Shown: piece after piece, positions 7,839 through 15,773 of the stretch
Layout: each line of letters opens with the position of its first letter
Numbering within the stretch: the stretch's first letter is position 1
Assembly: GCF_017571495.1 (NCBI RefSeq)
Contig: NZ_JAGETZ010000012.1
Span: forward strand, 124,001 to 188,000
Direction: 5' to 3'
DNA from: Hymenobacter negativus
GTDB taxonomy: Bacteria; Bacteroidota; Bacteroidia; Cytophagales; Hymenobacteraceae
Length of the DNA stretch: 64,000 nt
Program-made: the position numbers and the translations under genes
Notes under the pieces: generated by a model
Databases searched by the model: none
Seen by the model: the letters and a program-made list of their open reading frames with translations, nothing else
What the model was told of the DNA's origin: nothing

Positions 7839-8816
7839 ATGAAAAAAAATCTTCTACCCAAAGCCAGCGCGCTGGCCCTGAGCCTGCTGTTGTTGGGCGG
7901 ATGTGCAAAAAATAAAGATATTGAGCCATCCATCACCAACATCGCGGTGACAAATTCCGATTTCCAATTGTTAGAAGATGCTGCTATTCGGGGCGGGGTG
8001 GCTATTACACTGGGCAACAAGAATCCGAATGCTGCGGATGGTAACTATACCGTGTTTGCGCCTACTAATGCTGCCTTCAATCGTTTGGGTATCAAAGAAG
8101 CAGTCGATTTTACGGCGCTCCAGGGCGATTTCCTGACCAACACCTTGCTTTACCACGTGTACAGCGGTACTCTGGCAGGCGATGCACTCGCTACGAATAG
8201 CACGTCGCCGTCGGCGTTGGGGCCTACGCGCCGCATTATTCAGCGGGCTGATGGCAGCCGCTACGTAAACGGCTCGAAGATTCTGGGTACCGACGTGAAG
8301 GCCGCTAATGGTCTGATTCACCCCATTGACAAAGTTCTGATTGCCACTGGTGGCAACGTGGTTGAATCGGCGCAGGCATTGGCTGGTGCGAAGGTATTCG
8401 CGAACCCGGAGCTAACCTTGCTGGTGGCTGCGGTGGTGAAATGCAATCTGGCCGGACTGCTCTCGCAGCCCGGCCCGTACACTGTGTTTGCGCCCTCCGA
8501 CCAGGCCTTTATTACTGCGGGCTACCCCAGTGTAACATTCATCAATAACCTTTCGCCAGCGGACGTTGCCAAACTAACAAACGTACTGGCCAACCACGTT
8601 TTAGCAGGCACAAACGCTAACAAGTTCACGCCAGAATTGCCGGATGGTACTTCCGTAGCAACCTTCGGTGGTGGTAGCCTGCAACTTGGTGCTTTTACCA
8701 ATGGGATACTGACGGTGAAATCCCGGAACATTACAACGCCGGCTACTATGGTGATTCCCGATGTGCAGTGCACCAATGGCGTGGTGCACGTCATCGACAA
8801 AGTGCTGCTACCCTAA
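7839..8816 (+). CDS. Fasciclin-domain lipoprotein with two FAS1 domains
   Basis: 325 aa. The ATG at 7839 begins a lipoprotein signal (MKKNLLPKASALALSLLLLGGC, Cys22). FAS1 domain 1 runs about 35-175 and contains YTVFAPTNAAFNRLG, LLYHVYSG and GLIHPIDKVLI; domain 2 about 180-325 repeats the plan with YTVFAPSDQAFI, LANHVLAG and GVVHVIDKVLL. FAS1 domains mediate adhesion or binding to matrix and ligands, so a surface or periplasmic adhesive role is likely. The signal peptide and lipobox decide the start over a longer in-frame extension. Confidence 0.9.
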   Translation: MKKNLLPKASALALSLLLLGGCAKNKDIEPSITNIAVTNSDFQLLEDAAIRGGVAITLGNKNPNAADGNYTVFAPTNAAFNRLGIKEAVDFTALQGDFLTNTLLYHVYSGTLAGDALATNSTSPSALGPTRRIIQRADGSRYVNGSKILGTDVKAANGLIHPIDKVLIATGGNVVESAQALAGAKVFANPELTLLVAAVVKCNLAGLLSQPGPYTVFAPSDQAFITAGYPSVTFINNLSPADVAKLTNVLANHVLAGTNANKFTPELPDGTSVATFGGGSLQLGAFTNGILTVKSRNITTPATMVIPDVQCTNGVVHVIDKVLLP

Positions 8817-8863
8817 TGCTATGAGGCCAATGGTGGCAGCAGCAATGTCTCTTTAAGTTAAGC

Positions 8864-10498
8864 GTGCGAGTGGTATTAAGGTACTGGAACAGGTCCCGAC
8901 CTGCCATTGTCAAAACTGTTTGTCGGCTGGCGGGCCTGGGCTTGCTGGCGGGCGTGATGCTGCCCAACCAAGTACACGCGCAAACGCCCACGCCGGCGCG
9001 GGACTCGTCAGCTGTTGCGGTTAAGGCTGCCAGTGCAGCTGCGGTTTCGCCCGTGGTTGGCGTGTGGAAGGGGCCATTGCCCATTCCGGGGGGCAGCCTA
9101 CCCATTCAGTTGGAAGTGGGGCAGGTGGGGCCCAACAAACTGGTTTCGACCCTGGACCTGCCCGCCAAGCGGCTCAACCGTATCCCAATATCACTAACCT
9201 TTCGGGGCGATACATTGGTGTTTTATGCGCCAAAGGCTGATAGCCGCTTTGTTTGCTTGCTGAGTGCTGACGGACAGGAATTGGTTGGCCAATGGACCCA
9301 GCCAGGGCTGCGGGTACCCGTCACACTACGACGCAACGTGCCCGCAGGGGCTGTTGTGAGCGGGCCGACGGTGGTAGTGAAAGCTACCACCTATCACACT
9401 GAGCCCGTGACCCTGGCTAGCCAGCCCGGCAGCGTGAAGCTAGCCGGCACGCTCAGCATCCCCGATGGCGCGGGACCGTTTCCGGCGGTGGTGCTGCTGT
9501 CGGACATGGGGGCGCAGGACCGGGATACCCGGCAGGGCAGCTACCATTTGTTTGCCGATATGGCATCGTTTCTGGCGCGGCAGGGCATTGCCGTGCTGCG
9601 CCTCGACGACCGTGGCGTGGGAGAATCGACGGGCTCGGTGCCGCTGACCACCACCGCCGACCTGGTGCGCGATGCCCAGGCGGCGCTTACATACCTGCGG
9701 TTGCGGCCCAGCCTCGACCCGGCCCGCACTGGCTTCATCGGGCATGGCGAGGGTGGAAATGTCGCTTTGCTAGCAGCGGCGCAGCCTTTGCCGCCGGCAT
9801 TTGTGGCTACCCTGGCGGCCTCCGGACTAGTAGGGCTGGAGCTGCTGGCTAACCAGGCCGAACCCATCACCAGCCCCGCCGATACCGCCCGCGTTGGCAC
9901 GGCCCGCCGCGCCGCCTGGGCCGAAGTGCTGCGCAAGGCTGAACAACTTCGTAACAGCGGTTCCAACGCGGCGCAGGTAGAAACCTATGTGGCCCAGCAA
10001 CGGCTGAAAATTAAGTCTGCGGAGCGTAAGGAACTGGAAGCCATGCTCAAATTCCGGCGTTCCATGTTTGAAATCATCCGGCAGACGCCGAACGATGACC
10101 AGGCCCAGGCCATCGTGGTAAATATGCTGCACCAGCGCTACCCCAGTATGGACCCAGGAGCTGCCCGTGCCCGCGCCGTGCAGCTCACCACCCCGTGGTA
10201 CCGCTACTACCTCAAATTCGACCCGCAGCCCGGGCTGGCCGATGTGCAGTGCCCGGTATTATTACTTAATGGCACGAGCGATGCCGAGGTGAATGCGGCT
10301 GCCAACCTAGCCGCGCTCGAAAAGGGCCTCCGGGCCAACAAGCGCGTAACAGTGCGCCGCCTGCCCGCCATAAACCACTGGTTTCAAACCCCTGCTTCGG
10401 AGCAAATAGCCGCCACCGATGGTACGGTTGACCCCGTGGTATATCCTGTGATGCTGGATGTTGTTCGGGATTGGGTATTGCAGCAAGCCGGCAAATGA
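8864..10498 (+). CDS. Alpha/beta hydrolase-fold protein with Ser-to-Gly nucleophile change
   Basis: 544 aa from a GTG at 8864; a signal peptide follows (LAGLGLLAGVMLPNQVHAQ). Residues about 60-165 are a lipocalin-like beta domain often fused to these hydrolases (VVGVWKGPLPI to LRVPVTLRR). The hydrolase domain follows (180-540): oxyanion-side strand FPAVVLLSDMGAQDRD, then GFIGHGEGGNVALL where the elbow normally reads GHSEGG. The catalytic Ser is Gly295 (codon GGC, one transition from AGC). The acid region (LLNGTSDAEVN) and the histidine region (AINHWFQ) are kept. It may be a dead enzyme, use another nucleophile, or bind a ligand. The gene lies 47 bp after the fasciclin stop. Confidence 0.88.
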   Translation: MRVVLRYWNRSRPAIVKTVCRLAGLGLLAGVMLPNQVHAQTPTPARDSSAVAVKAASAAAVSPVVGVWKGPLPIPGGSLPIQLEVGQVGPNKLVSTLDLPAKRLNRIPISLTFRGDTLVFYAPKADSRFVCLLSADGQELVGQWTQPGLRVPVTLRRNVPAGAVVSGPTVVVKATTYHTEPVTLASQPGSVKLAGTLSIPDGAGPFPAVVLLSDMGAQDRDTRQGSYHLFADMASFLARQGIAVLRLDDRGVGESTGSVPLTTTADLVRDAQAALTYLRLRPSLDPARTGFIGHGEGGNVALLAAAQPLPPAFVATLAASGLVGLELLANQAEPITSPADTARVGTARRAAWAEVLRKAEQLRNSGSNAAQVETYVAQQRLKIKSAERKELEAMLKFRRSMFEIIRQTPNDDQAQAIVVNMLHQRYPSMDPGAARARAVQLTTPWYRYYLKFDPQPGLADVQCPVLLLNGTSDAEVNAAANLAALEKGLRANKRVTVRRLPAINHWFQTPASEQIAATDGTVDPVVYPVMLDVVRDWVLQQAGK

Positions 10499-10595
10499 GC
10501 TGAGACAAAAGTACTTCTATCAAAAAAACGTTATGCTGCGCCTATGTGCAGCATGACGGTCTGGATTGTTGACTGGTTGCCTGCCGGTGACTTGC

Positions 10596-12446
10596 TTACA
10601 TCGTGTATTTCCGTCCCTTGTTCTGCTCTTTCAAGTACGCCATCAATGGCTGGAAATAATCAATCATGGCGCGGGCCGAAAGGTCCTCGCCGGTTTTTTC
10701 CTTTAGCACAACGCGCCAGTCGCGGCTGGAGCCGGGACGCATGATATCGCGTAGGAAATCGCCCACCTCCCGGTTGCCGTAGTAGTTGGTGGCGTGTGGG
10801 TCCTGGTGCAGAATGTTTTTGGCAATGTGGTCGTGCAGCTGAAACAGGATGACGTAGCTCAGCGCATAGTCATAATACTGCGCAGGGTCGTCGTTGATAT
10901 GGGTTTTGGTGGCGGGGTCGAGGAAGTTTTCGCCGCGCGGGGTGGGCGGCACCATGCCCTGGTACTCTTTACACAGTGCCCACCACCTGGCATTTAGCTG
11001 GTCGGCCGAGAGGTTTTCGGCGTAGAAGCTGTTTTCCCATTCGCTCATCACCCCCGAGGCAAACGGGATGAAAGTCACATAGCTCAACGCTTCCTGGAGC
11101 AGCTGCTGAATCTGGTCGGTTTTGGTGTTGGCCGGAATCAGGCCCAGGCCGGCCAAGAAGGGTTTCTGCTTGGCGGCCAGGCCCATCATCGTGCCGATGG
11201 CTTCGTGGTAGGCGCGGTTGGCTCCCTGGCGGAGCAGGGGTGGTACGTCGGGGTTGGAGTAGGATTGGTAGTAGAAAATGTGGCCCAGTTCGTGATGAGC
11301 AGTTTCGTACCACTCGGTGTTGGCTTCCACGCTCATCAGGCTGCGCAGGTCCTGGTTCAGGTCCATGTGCCAGGCCGAGGCATGGTTATTTTTCTTATAA
11401 GCAGCGCCTTTGGGCAAAGGGTAAAGGCTGCTTTTTTCGTAAAACGAGGCTGGCAGGGCCGGAAAGCCCAGGCTTTGGTAGAACCGTTCGCCCTGCTTCA
11501 CCTGCCATTCTGCACCTTTTTTGGCCAGCACAGCGTCGAGATTCAGGCCTTTCACTTCTACCAGCGAGCCCCAGTCCTGGCCCCAGCGATTGGGCAGCCA
11601 GTGAGCGGGCAGGAAGTCGGGTACCTGCTTCACCTTATACTTTTTGGCTAGCTCGTAGCGGGCATAGGTGTGCAGCTCACGGTAGAGTGGGCGTAGCTCA
11701 GTGTTGATTTTACGCACGAGGGCCATCATTTCCTCACGCGTCATGCCGTAGTCGCTGGCCTGATACGTAAAATAATCGGGGTAGCCGAGGGCCTGCACGG
11801 TCTGGTTGCGCAGGTCGCGCAGGTTCAGCAGTCCGTCTTTAAGGGTAGGGCCGATTGCCTTGCTGGTTTCCCACACCTGCTGACGCTTGACGGGATTGGT
11901 TTCCTTACGCAGCAGCTCGTCAAGGTCGTTGGTGGTGACGGACTTGCCAGCGTATTTGTAGTCGAAGCCGTAGAGCTTTTCGGTTTGGGCGGCTTCGGCG
12001 CTGATGCGCTTTTTCACCACATCAGCTACCGTTTGCGGGTTGTTGGCGGCGTTGTAGAGGGCCGTTTCCAGCTGTTTGGCCTGGATGGGCGTGAGGACAT
12101 CTTTGTGCTTGAGCAATTCCCGCAGCTGCTCAATGTTGGCCGTGCTGCCCGTGAAGGCGGCCATGCGTTGGTTGGCGCGGGTGGTGGCGCCCGCATTGCT
12201 GGTGTCGCCGGGTACGATGTGCGTGTTGGAGCGCCACTCAGCCTCACTCGAAGCGGTGTAGAGGCGCACATACTCGGCATTGTAACCCCTTAGGAAGTCC
12301 TCGGCTACGGCCCGGTAATCGGGCAGGGCCGGGGCAGTGGGCGGCGCAGGTGGTGCCACGGGCGTGGTGGCTACGGGCGCTTTGGCAGTGGGTGCGCAGG
12401 CCGCCAGCGTGGCCGCGGCCAGAAAGGGAAGCAGGTGCTTTTTCAT
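10596..12446 (-). CDS. Peptidyl-dipeptidase A-like M2 metallopeptidase, lipoprotein
   Basis: 616 aa, lipoprotein signal MKKHLLPFLAAATLAAC (Cys17) followed by an Ala/Pro linker. The mature protein matches the M2 (angiotensin-converting enzyme) family over its length: the zinc motif HHELGH has ligands His385 and His389 with catalytic Glu386, and a downstream EAIGTMMGLAA supplies the third ligand about 24 residues on. It removes C-terminal dipeptides from peptides in the periplasm, probably for nutrition or cleanup. It is the last gene of a minus-strand group beginning near 15162 and lies 71 bp after the MtfA-like gene. Confidence 0.93.
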   Translation of the reverse strand: MKKHLLPFLAAATLAACAPTAKAPVATTPVAPPAPPTAPALPDYRAVAEDFLRGYNAEYVRLYTASSEAEWRSNTHIVPGDTSNAGATTRANQRMAAFTGSTANIEQLRELLKHKDVLTPIQAKQLETALYNAANNPQTVADVVKKRISAEAAQTEKLYGFDYKYAGKSVTTNDLDELLRKETNPVKRQQVWETSKAIGPTLKDGLLNLRDLRNQTVQALGYPDYFTYQASDYGMTREEMMALVRKINTELRPLYRELHTYARYELAKKYKVKQVPDFLPAHWLPNRWGQDWGSLVEVKGLNLDAVLAKKGAEWQVKQGERFYQSLGFPALPASFYEKSSLYPLPKGAAYKKNNHASAWHMDLNQDLRSLMSVEANTEWYETAHHELGHIFYYQSYSNPDVPPLLRQGANRAYHEAIGTMMGLAAKQKPFLAGLGLIPANTKTDQIQQLLQEALSYVTFIPFASGVMSEWENSFYAENLSADQLNARWWALCKEYQGMVPPTPRGENFLDPATKTHINDDPAQYYDYALSYVILFQLHDHIAKNILHQDPHATNYYGNREVGDFLRDIMRPGSSRDWRVVLKEKTGEDLSARAMIDYFQPLMAYLKEQNKGRKYTM

Positions 12447-12517
12447 CCGGCAAAGAAATACATTGTGCGCCCGCCTGTCATCTAGCGCTACGCTTAGGAT
12501 GCCAGATGAAAACGTTT

Positions 12518-13459
12518 CTACGCTGCCTGGGCCTGGGCCAGATGGCAGTCCTTATACTTCTTGCCGCTGCCACAGGGGCATGGGTCGTTGCGACCAAACT
12601 TGCGGCGGCTGCGCAGGGTTTTCAGCCACTCGCGCGGGTCCACGGCAAAGCGCAGAAAGCGCTTTTTGGGGTTTTGGCGGAAGGCGCGGCTCAGCAGCTC
12701 GTACAGTTCCGGATGGTTCTCCTGCAGCTTTTCCGGCTTTTCAAAAAAGTATTCGGTGACGACGGCGAAGAACTCGGCCTCGTTGGTGGCGGCGTAGGGG
12801 TTGATTTCGGACTTGCCCGCCTGAATAGCCGCAATTTCGCGCTGCATCACCACCGTCCAGGGTTGAATCAGCTCGGGTGGCAGGGCGGCTTTGGGCAGGC
12901 CATCAATCACGCCATCGGCTTCGTCCAGCATGTGCGCAAATTCGTGAATGCCCACGTTCTGGCGGTCCATGCCGTCGCGGAAACCTTGCTCGAGCGAGGC
13001 TTTGGACAGGCGCATATAGTGCTGGTTCTGGAAGCCCTGCACCGAGCCGAGTAGGGTGCCTTGCAGCGGTTTTACTTCTTTGCCGGGGTCGTTTTCCAGC
13101 TGCCAGGCATCGGGCAGAATGAGTACTTCGCCGAGGTTGCTGTATTCCCAGGTGGGAAAGCCAAACACCGGAATCAGGGCTGACGCTGCTACCAGTAAGC
13201 GCGTGGTGTCGTCCACTTCGGTTTGCACGCCGGTGATGCGCGTGCTGGCCAGAAATACCTGCACCTGCTTCTCGAAACGGACTTTTTCTTTCTTGGTTAA
13301 CGACAGGTAGAAAGCCACGCGTTCGGCCAGAATCTGCCGCCAGGCGGCGGGAAACGCTTCGGCCAGCGCGGCGGTGCGGCGACGCGAGTCGGCGGTGGCG
13401 TATTGGTAAAACGCGTACAGAATGGCCACCAATACGGCCAGGGAAATGATATAGGGCAT
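12518..13459 (-). CDS. MtfA-like zinc peptidase with C-terminal SEC-C motif
   Basis: 313 aa. One N-terminal membrane segment (residues 1-20, MPYIISLAVLVAILYAFYQY) is followed by a domain of the MtfA/M90 family: VNDxG-type core with GIHEFAHMLDEADG, zinc ligands His172 and His176 and catalytic Glu173. E. coli MtfA is a metallopeptidase that binds and inactivates the repressor Mlc. The last 25 residues are a SEC-C zinc motif (GRNDPCPCGSGKKYKDCH), as at the end of SecA, an unusual addition that may aid substrate or ribosome contact. It lies in the middle of a minus-strand gene group. Confidence 0.88.
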   Translation of the reverse strand: MPYIISLAVLVAILYAFYQYATADSRRRTAALAEAFPAAWRQILAERVAFYLSLTKKEKVRFEKQVQVFLASTRITGVQTEVDDTTRLLVAASALIPVFGFPTWEYSNLGEVLILPDAWQLENDPGKEVKPLQGTLLGSVQGFQNQHYMRLSKASLEQGFRDGMDRQNVGIHEFAHMLDEADGVIDGLPKAALPPELIQPWTVVMQREIAAIQAGKSEINPYAATNEAEFFAVVTEYFFEKPEKLQENHPELYELLSRAFRQNPKKRFLRFAVDPREWLKTLRSRRKFGRNDPCPCGSGKKYKDCHLAQAQAA

Positions 13460-13495
13460 GGGCTGGTTAAACGGCCCGCCGCGGTCTGGGTTGGC

Positions 13496-14815
13496 TTATT
13501 TACTAGCAGTGGCCACCCGGGTTGCCGCATCGGGATTGCGGCTTAGGCGGTAGGCCAAGTCTAGTCGCGTGGTGATGTCCGAGCCGAATAAAAAGCCGGA
13601 AAAAGAATTGTCATTGCCGCGCACATACATCTGCCCATCAAGGTCCAGGGTGAAGCGCTTGTAGCGCCAGCCTAGGCCCAGGTTGGGAAATAGCGCGGTC
13701 GATGCATACGCCAGCTCCTGGTCGGTGGGCCTGGCTGGCGGGCCGGCGGTGGTGGTCACGGTGGAACCGAGCACCCGGTTTAGTTCGAAGCCTAATCCCA
13801 GCAGCAACTGTTGCTCGTGGGGTAGCTGCACGAAGTACCGCAAGCCCAGCCGTGCCGTGGCCAGGGTCGACTGATACTTATAATAGCTATACACCTCATC
13901 GAAGTTGCCGTTAGGCAGCGACACGTAATTAGCCAATAGGCTGCTCCGGCTGCTAAAGCTGCTCAGGCTTAACTCGCCGTAAATAGCCACCGAACGGCTG
14001 GGTAAAAACAGGTCGGCGTAGAGCCCGGCAAACGGGCGCACCTTACAGTCGGAGCATGCCTCGTTTGAGGAATTTCTGGGCGTCAGGTAGTTGTAGCGCG
14101 CTCCCGCCAGCACCCCGCCTTGAAACGCGACCCAGCGGCGGGGTGCCGCCGTCGCCAGCCAGCTGCGGCCGGGCCGGTGGTTGGGAGTACAGGCAGTATT
14201 ATAGGCCTGTGTTACGGCTACCAGGCTTGGAGCTGTAAATGTGGCTTGCAGCACTGCAGCGCGAGCTTCCGGGCAATTGGCAAAGGCCTGCAACAGCTGC
14301 CCGCGAAAGTTATTGCCATCGGTCTTCTGCCAGTAGCCGTTGGCATTTTCGCGCAGGTACTGGTGTTCGCACAAATCCAAAGGTGCTTGGCCGGGAAGCA
14401 GCAGCGGGTAGTGAATACTACCTGGCTGGACCACGCGCAGGAGTGTGGCCGGGCCATCCAGCAGCACTTCGGCCAGCAGTGAATCGATTTGCACGTCGGT
14501 GGCATAGCCGCGCCGAAGGTCACGCTGCCGGGTTTCAGCCGCGTGGTCGATTGGTAACGCCTGATAGCGAAAATACCGGCCGTTGGTGAAGCACACAACT
14601 CGTAACTGGCGGGGCTGAAGCAATTGACTCGGGCCGTTGGGTTCGGCTCGAAACCGAATGAGAGCCGGTGGCTCTACCCAAAACCCGTTTTCGATTTCAC
14701 CCCGGAGCGTATCGCCGTTGCTGCGCACCAGTAAGCCCGGCTCGTAGGCCTGGGCCCGCGTTTGGAAGGTGTAAAACAGCGAAGCCGTAAGCAGAAGTAG
14801 TAATCGTTGCAGCAT
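13496..14815 (-). CDS. Secreted or outer-membrane protein, unknown function
   Basis: 439 aa with signal peptide MLQRLLLLLTASLFYTFQTRAQ. Residues 25-200 contain a conserved opening (PGLLVRSNGDTLRGEIENG) seen in Bacteroidota proteins of unknown role. Residues about 215-430 alternate amphipathic strands with tight turns (WVAFQGGVLAGARYNYL, SVAIYGELSLSSFSSRS, TARLGLRYFVQLPHEQQLLLGLGFELN, NLGLGWRYKRFTLDLDGQMYVRGN), as in an 8-12-stranded porin-like barrel. The prediction is therefore an N-terminal periplasmic domain plus an outer-membrane barrel. Gaps of 20 and 36 bp to its minus-strand neighbours suggest co-transcription. Confidence 0.7.
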   Translation of the reverse strand: MLQRLLLLLTASLFYTFQTRAQAYEPGLLVRSNGDTLRGEIENGFWVEPPALIRFRAEPNGPSQLLQPRQLRVVCFTNGRYFRYQALPIDHAAETRQRDLRRGYATDVQIDSLLAEVLLDGPATLLRVVQPGSIHYPLLLPGQAPLDLCEHQYLRENANGYWQKTDGNNFRGQLLQAFANCPEARAAVLQATFTAPSLVAVTQAYNTACTPNHRPGRSWLATAAPRRWVAFQGGVLAGARYNYLTPRNSSNEACSDCKVRPFAGLYADLFLPSRSVAIYGELSLSSFSSRSSLLANYVSLPNGNFDEVYSYYKYQSTLATARLGLRYFVQLPHEQQLLLGLGFELNRVLGSTVTTTAGPPARPTDQELAYASTALFPNLGLGWRYKRFTLDLDGQMYVRGNDNSFSGFLFGSDITTRLDLAYRLSRNPDAATRVATASK

Positions 14816-14835
14816 AAGGGTAGATTATGATGCAG

Positions 14836-15162
14836 CTAAAGCAATGGCAAATGCACCAGCAGCTTCTCCTGCAGCAGCGCAATCAACTTACTGTCTCCAA
14901 ATGGGTATTTATCAGGAATGCGCAGCACCACGAGGGTTTTGCCGCGCAACTCTTCGGCAAACTTTTCCCGCAGGCGGTTGGCGTGGCGGCGCTCCATCAC
15001 GAAGACCGTTTCGGCCCAGCCCAGGTGGCCGGCTGTGACGCGCACCCTGGCCCCCGGCTCGGTGCCGGCCGAGCGGGCCTCGTAGTGCGGGTGGTCGTCG
15101 AACAGCCGCTCGGCGGTGAGGCTGCGCCATTTATTTTGGCTGCAAATGAAGAGGAGGCGAAT
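14836..15162 (-). CDS. Small low-molecular-weight protein tyrosine phosphatase-like; non-canonical start
   Basis: About 108 aa if started at the ATT at 15162 (115 aa from an ATA at 15183). The start of the domain reads RLLFICSQNKWRSLTAERLF, with the CX5R phosphate loop CSQNKWRS, and the C-terminal half has IPDKYPFGD with the general-acid Asp, as in the short predicted phosphatases of COG4551. Between the in-frame stop upstream and the P-loop there is no ATG, GTG or TTG; the first GTG (15045) would remove the active site. Either ATT/ATA is used or a start was lost. It lies 20 bp before the next minus-strand gene. Confidence 0.7.
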   Translation of the reverse strand: MRLLFICSQNKWRSLTAERLFDDHPHYEARSAGTEPGARVRVTAGHLGWAETVFVMERRHANRLREKFAEELRGKTLVVLRIPDKYPFGDSKLIALLQEKLLVHLPLL

Positions 15163-15229
15163 GGGATGGTTGGTTTTGCGTATGGATAAGTGCTTTCAAC
15201 TACCAATGTAGCCACTGAACCCGTTCCCG

Positions 15230-15742
15230 ATGCAGCCCGCCACCACCCCTGCTATTCCCGTTGAAGTCCGGATTCGTCCGGCCCAGCCTACCGATTTGCC
15301 TTTTATCCTGGCCCTGGTGCCGCGCCTCAACGCATTTGGCCCGCCGGCCTGGCGCGACCCGGCGCACATGACGCAATTCGACCGCGACGTGCTGACGCGC
15401 GCCGTGCTGGAGCCCACGCCCGACCACCATGTTTTCATCGCCGAAACTACCCAGCCAGCGGGGCTACTCCACCTCAGCAGCAGTACCGACTACTACCAGC
15501 AGACCCACGCCCACATCGCCGACTTAATTGTGGACGCTGCTGCCGAGGGCCAGGGTGTGGGCCGCGCCCTGCTGGCCTACGCCGAAACCTGGGCGCGGGA
15601 CCATGGCTTTGCCACGCTCGCCCTGAGCGTATTCGCCCAAAACACCCACGCCCGTAGCGTTTACCAAAAAGCCGGTTTTGGCGAGGACATGATTACGTGC
15701 ATCAAGTCACTGCACCCCCACGCCAGCCGTGAGGTGGAGTAG
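15230..15742 (+). CDS. GNAT family N-acetyltransferase
   Basis: 170 aa. A single GNAT domain: strand beta1 VRIRPAQPTDLPFIL, the central strand ADLIVDAAAEGQGVGRALLAYAE holding the acetyl-CoA pyrophosphate-binding loop (GQGVGRAL), and motif B ALSVFAQNTHARSVYQKAGFGED. It transfers acetyl from acetyl-CoA to an unknown amine. Divergent from the phosphatase gene and convergent with dbpA. Substrate not predictable. Confidence 0.9.
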   Translation: MQPATTPAIPVEVRIRPAQPTDLPFILALVPRLNAFGPPAWRDPAHMTQFDRDVLTRAVLEPTPDHHVFIAETTQPAGLLHLSSSTDYYQQTHAHIADLIVDAAAEGQGVGRALLAYAETWARDHGFATLALSVFAQNTHARSVYQKAGFGEDMITCIKSLHPHASREVE

Positions 15743-15773
15743 GAGGGCAGTGGTCTAATGTCATCAATGGCCG

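Noticed and set aside
10533..10554. Short ATGCTGC/GCAGCAT hairpin as terminator of the 8864 hydrolase
   Set aside because: Only 7 bp of stem and no T-tract.
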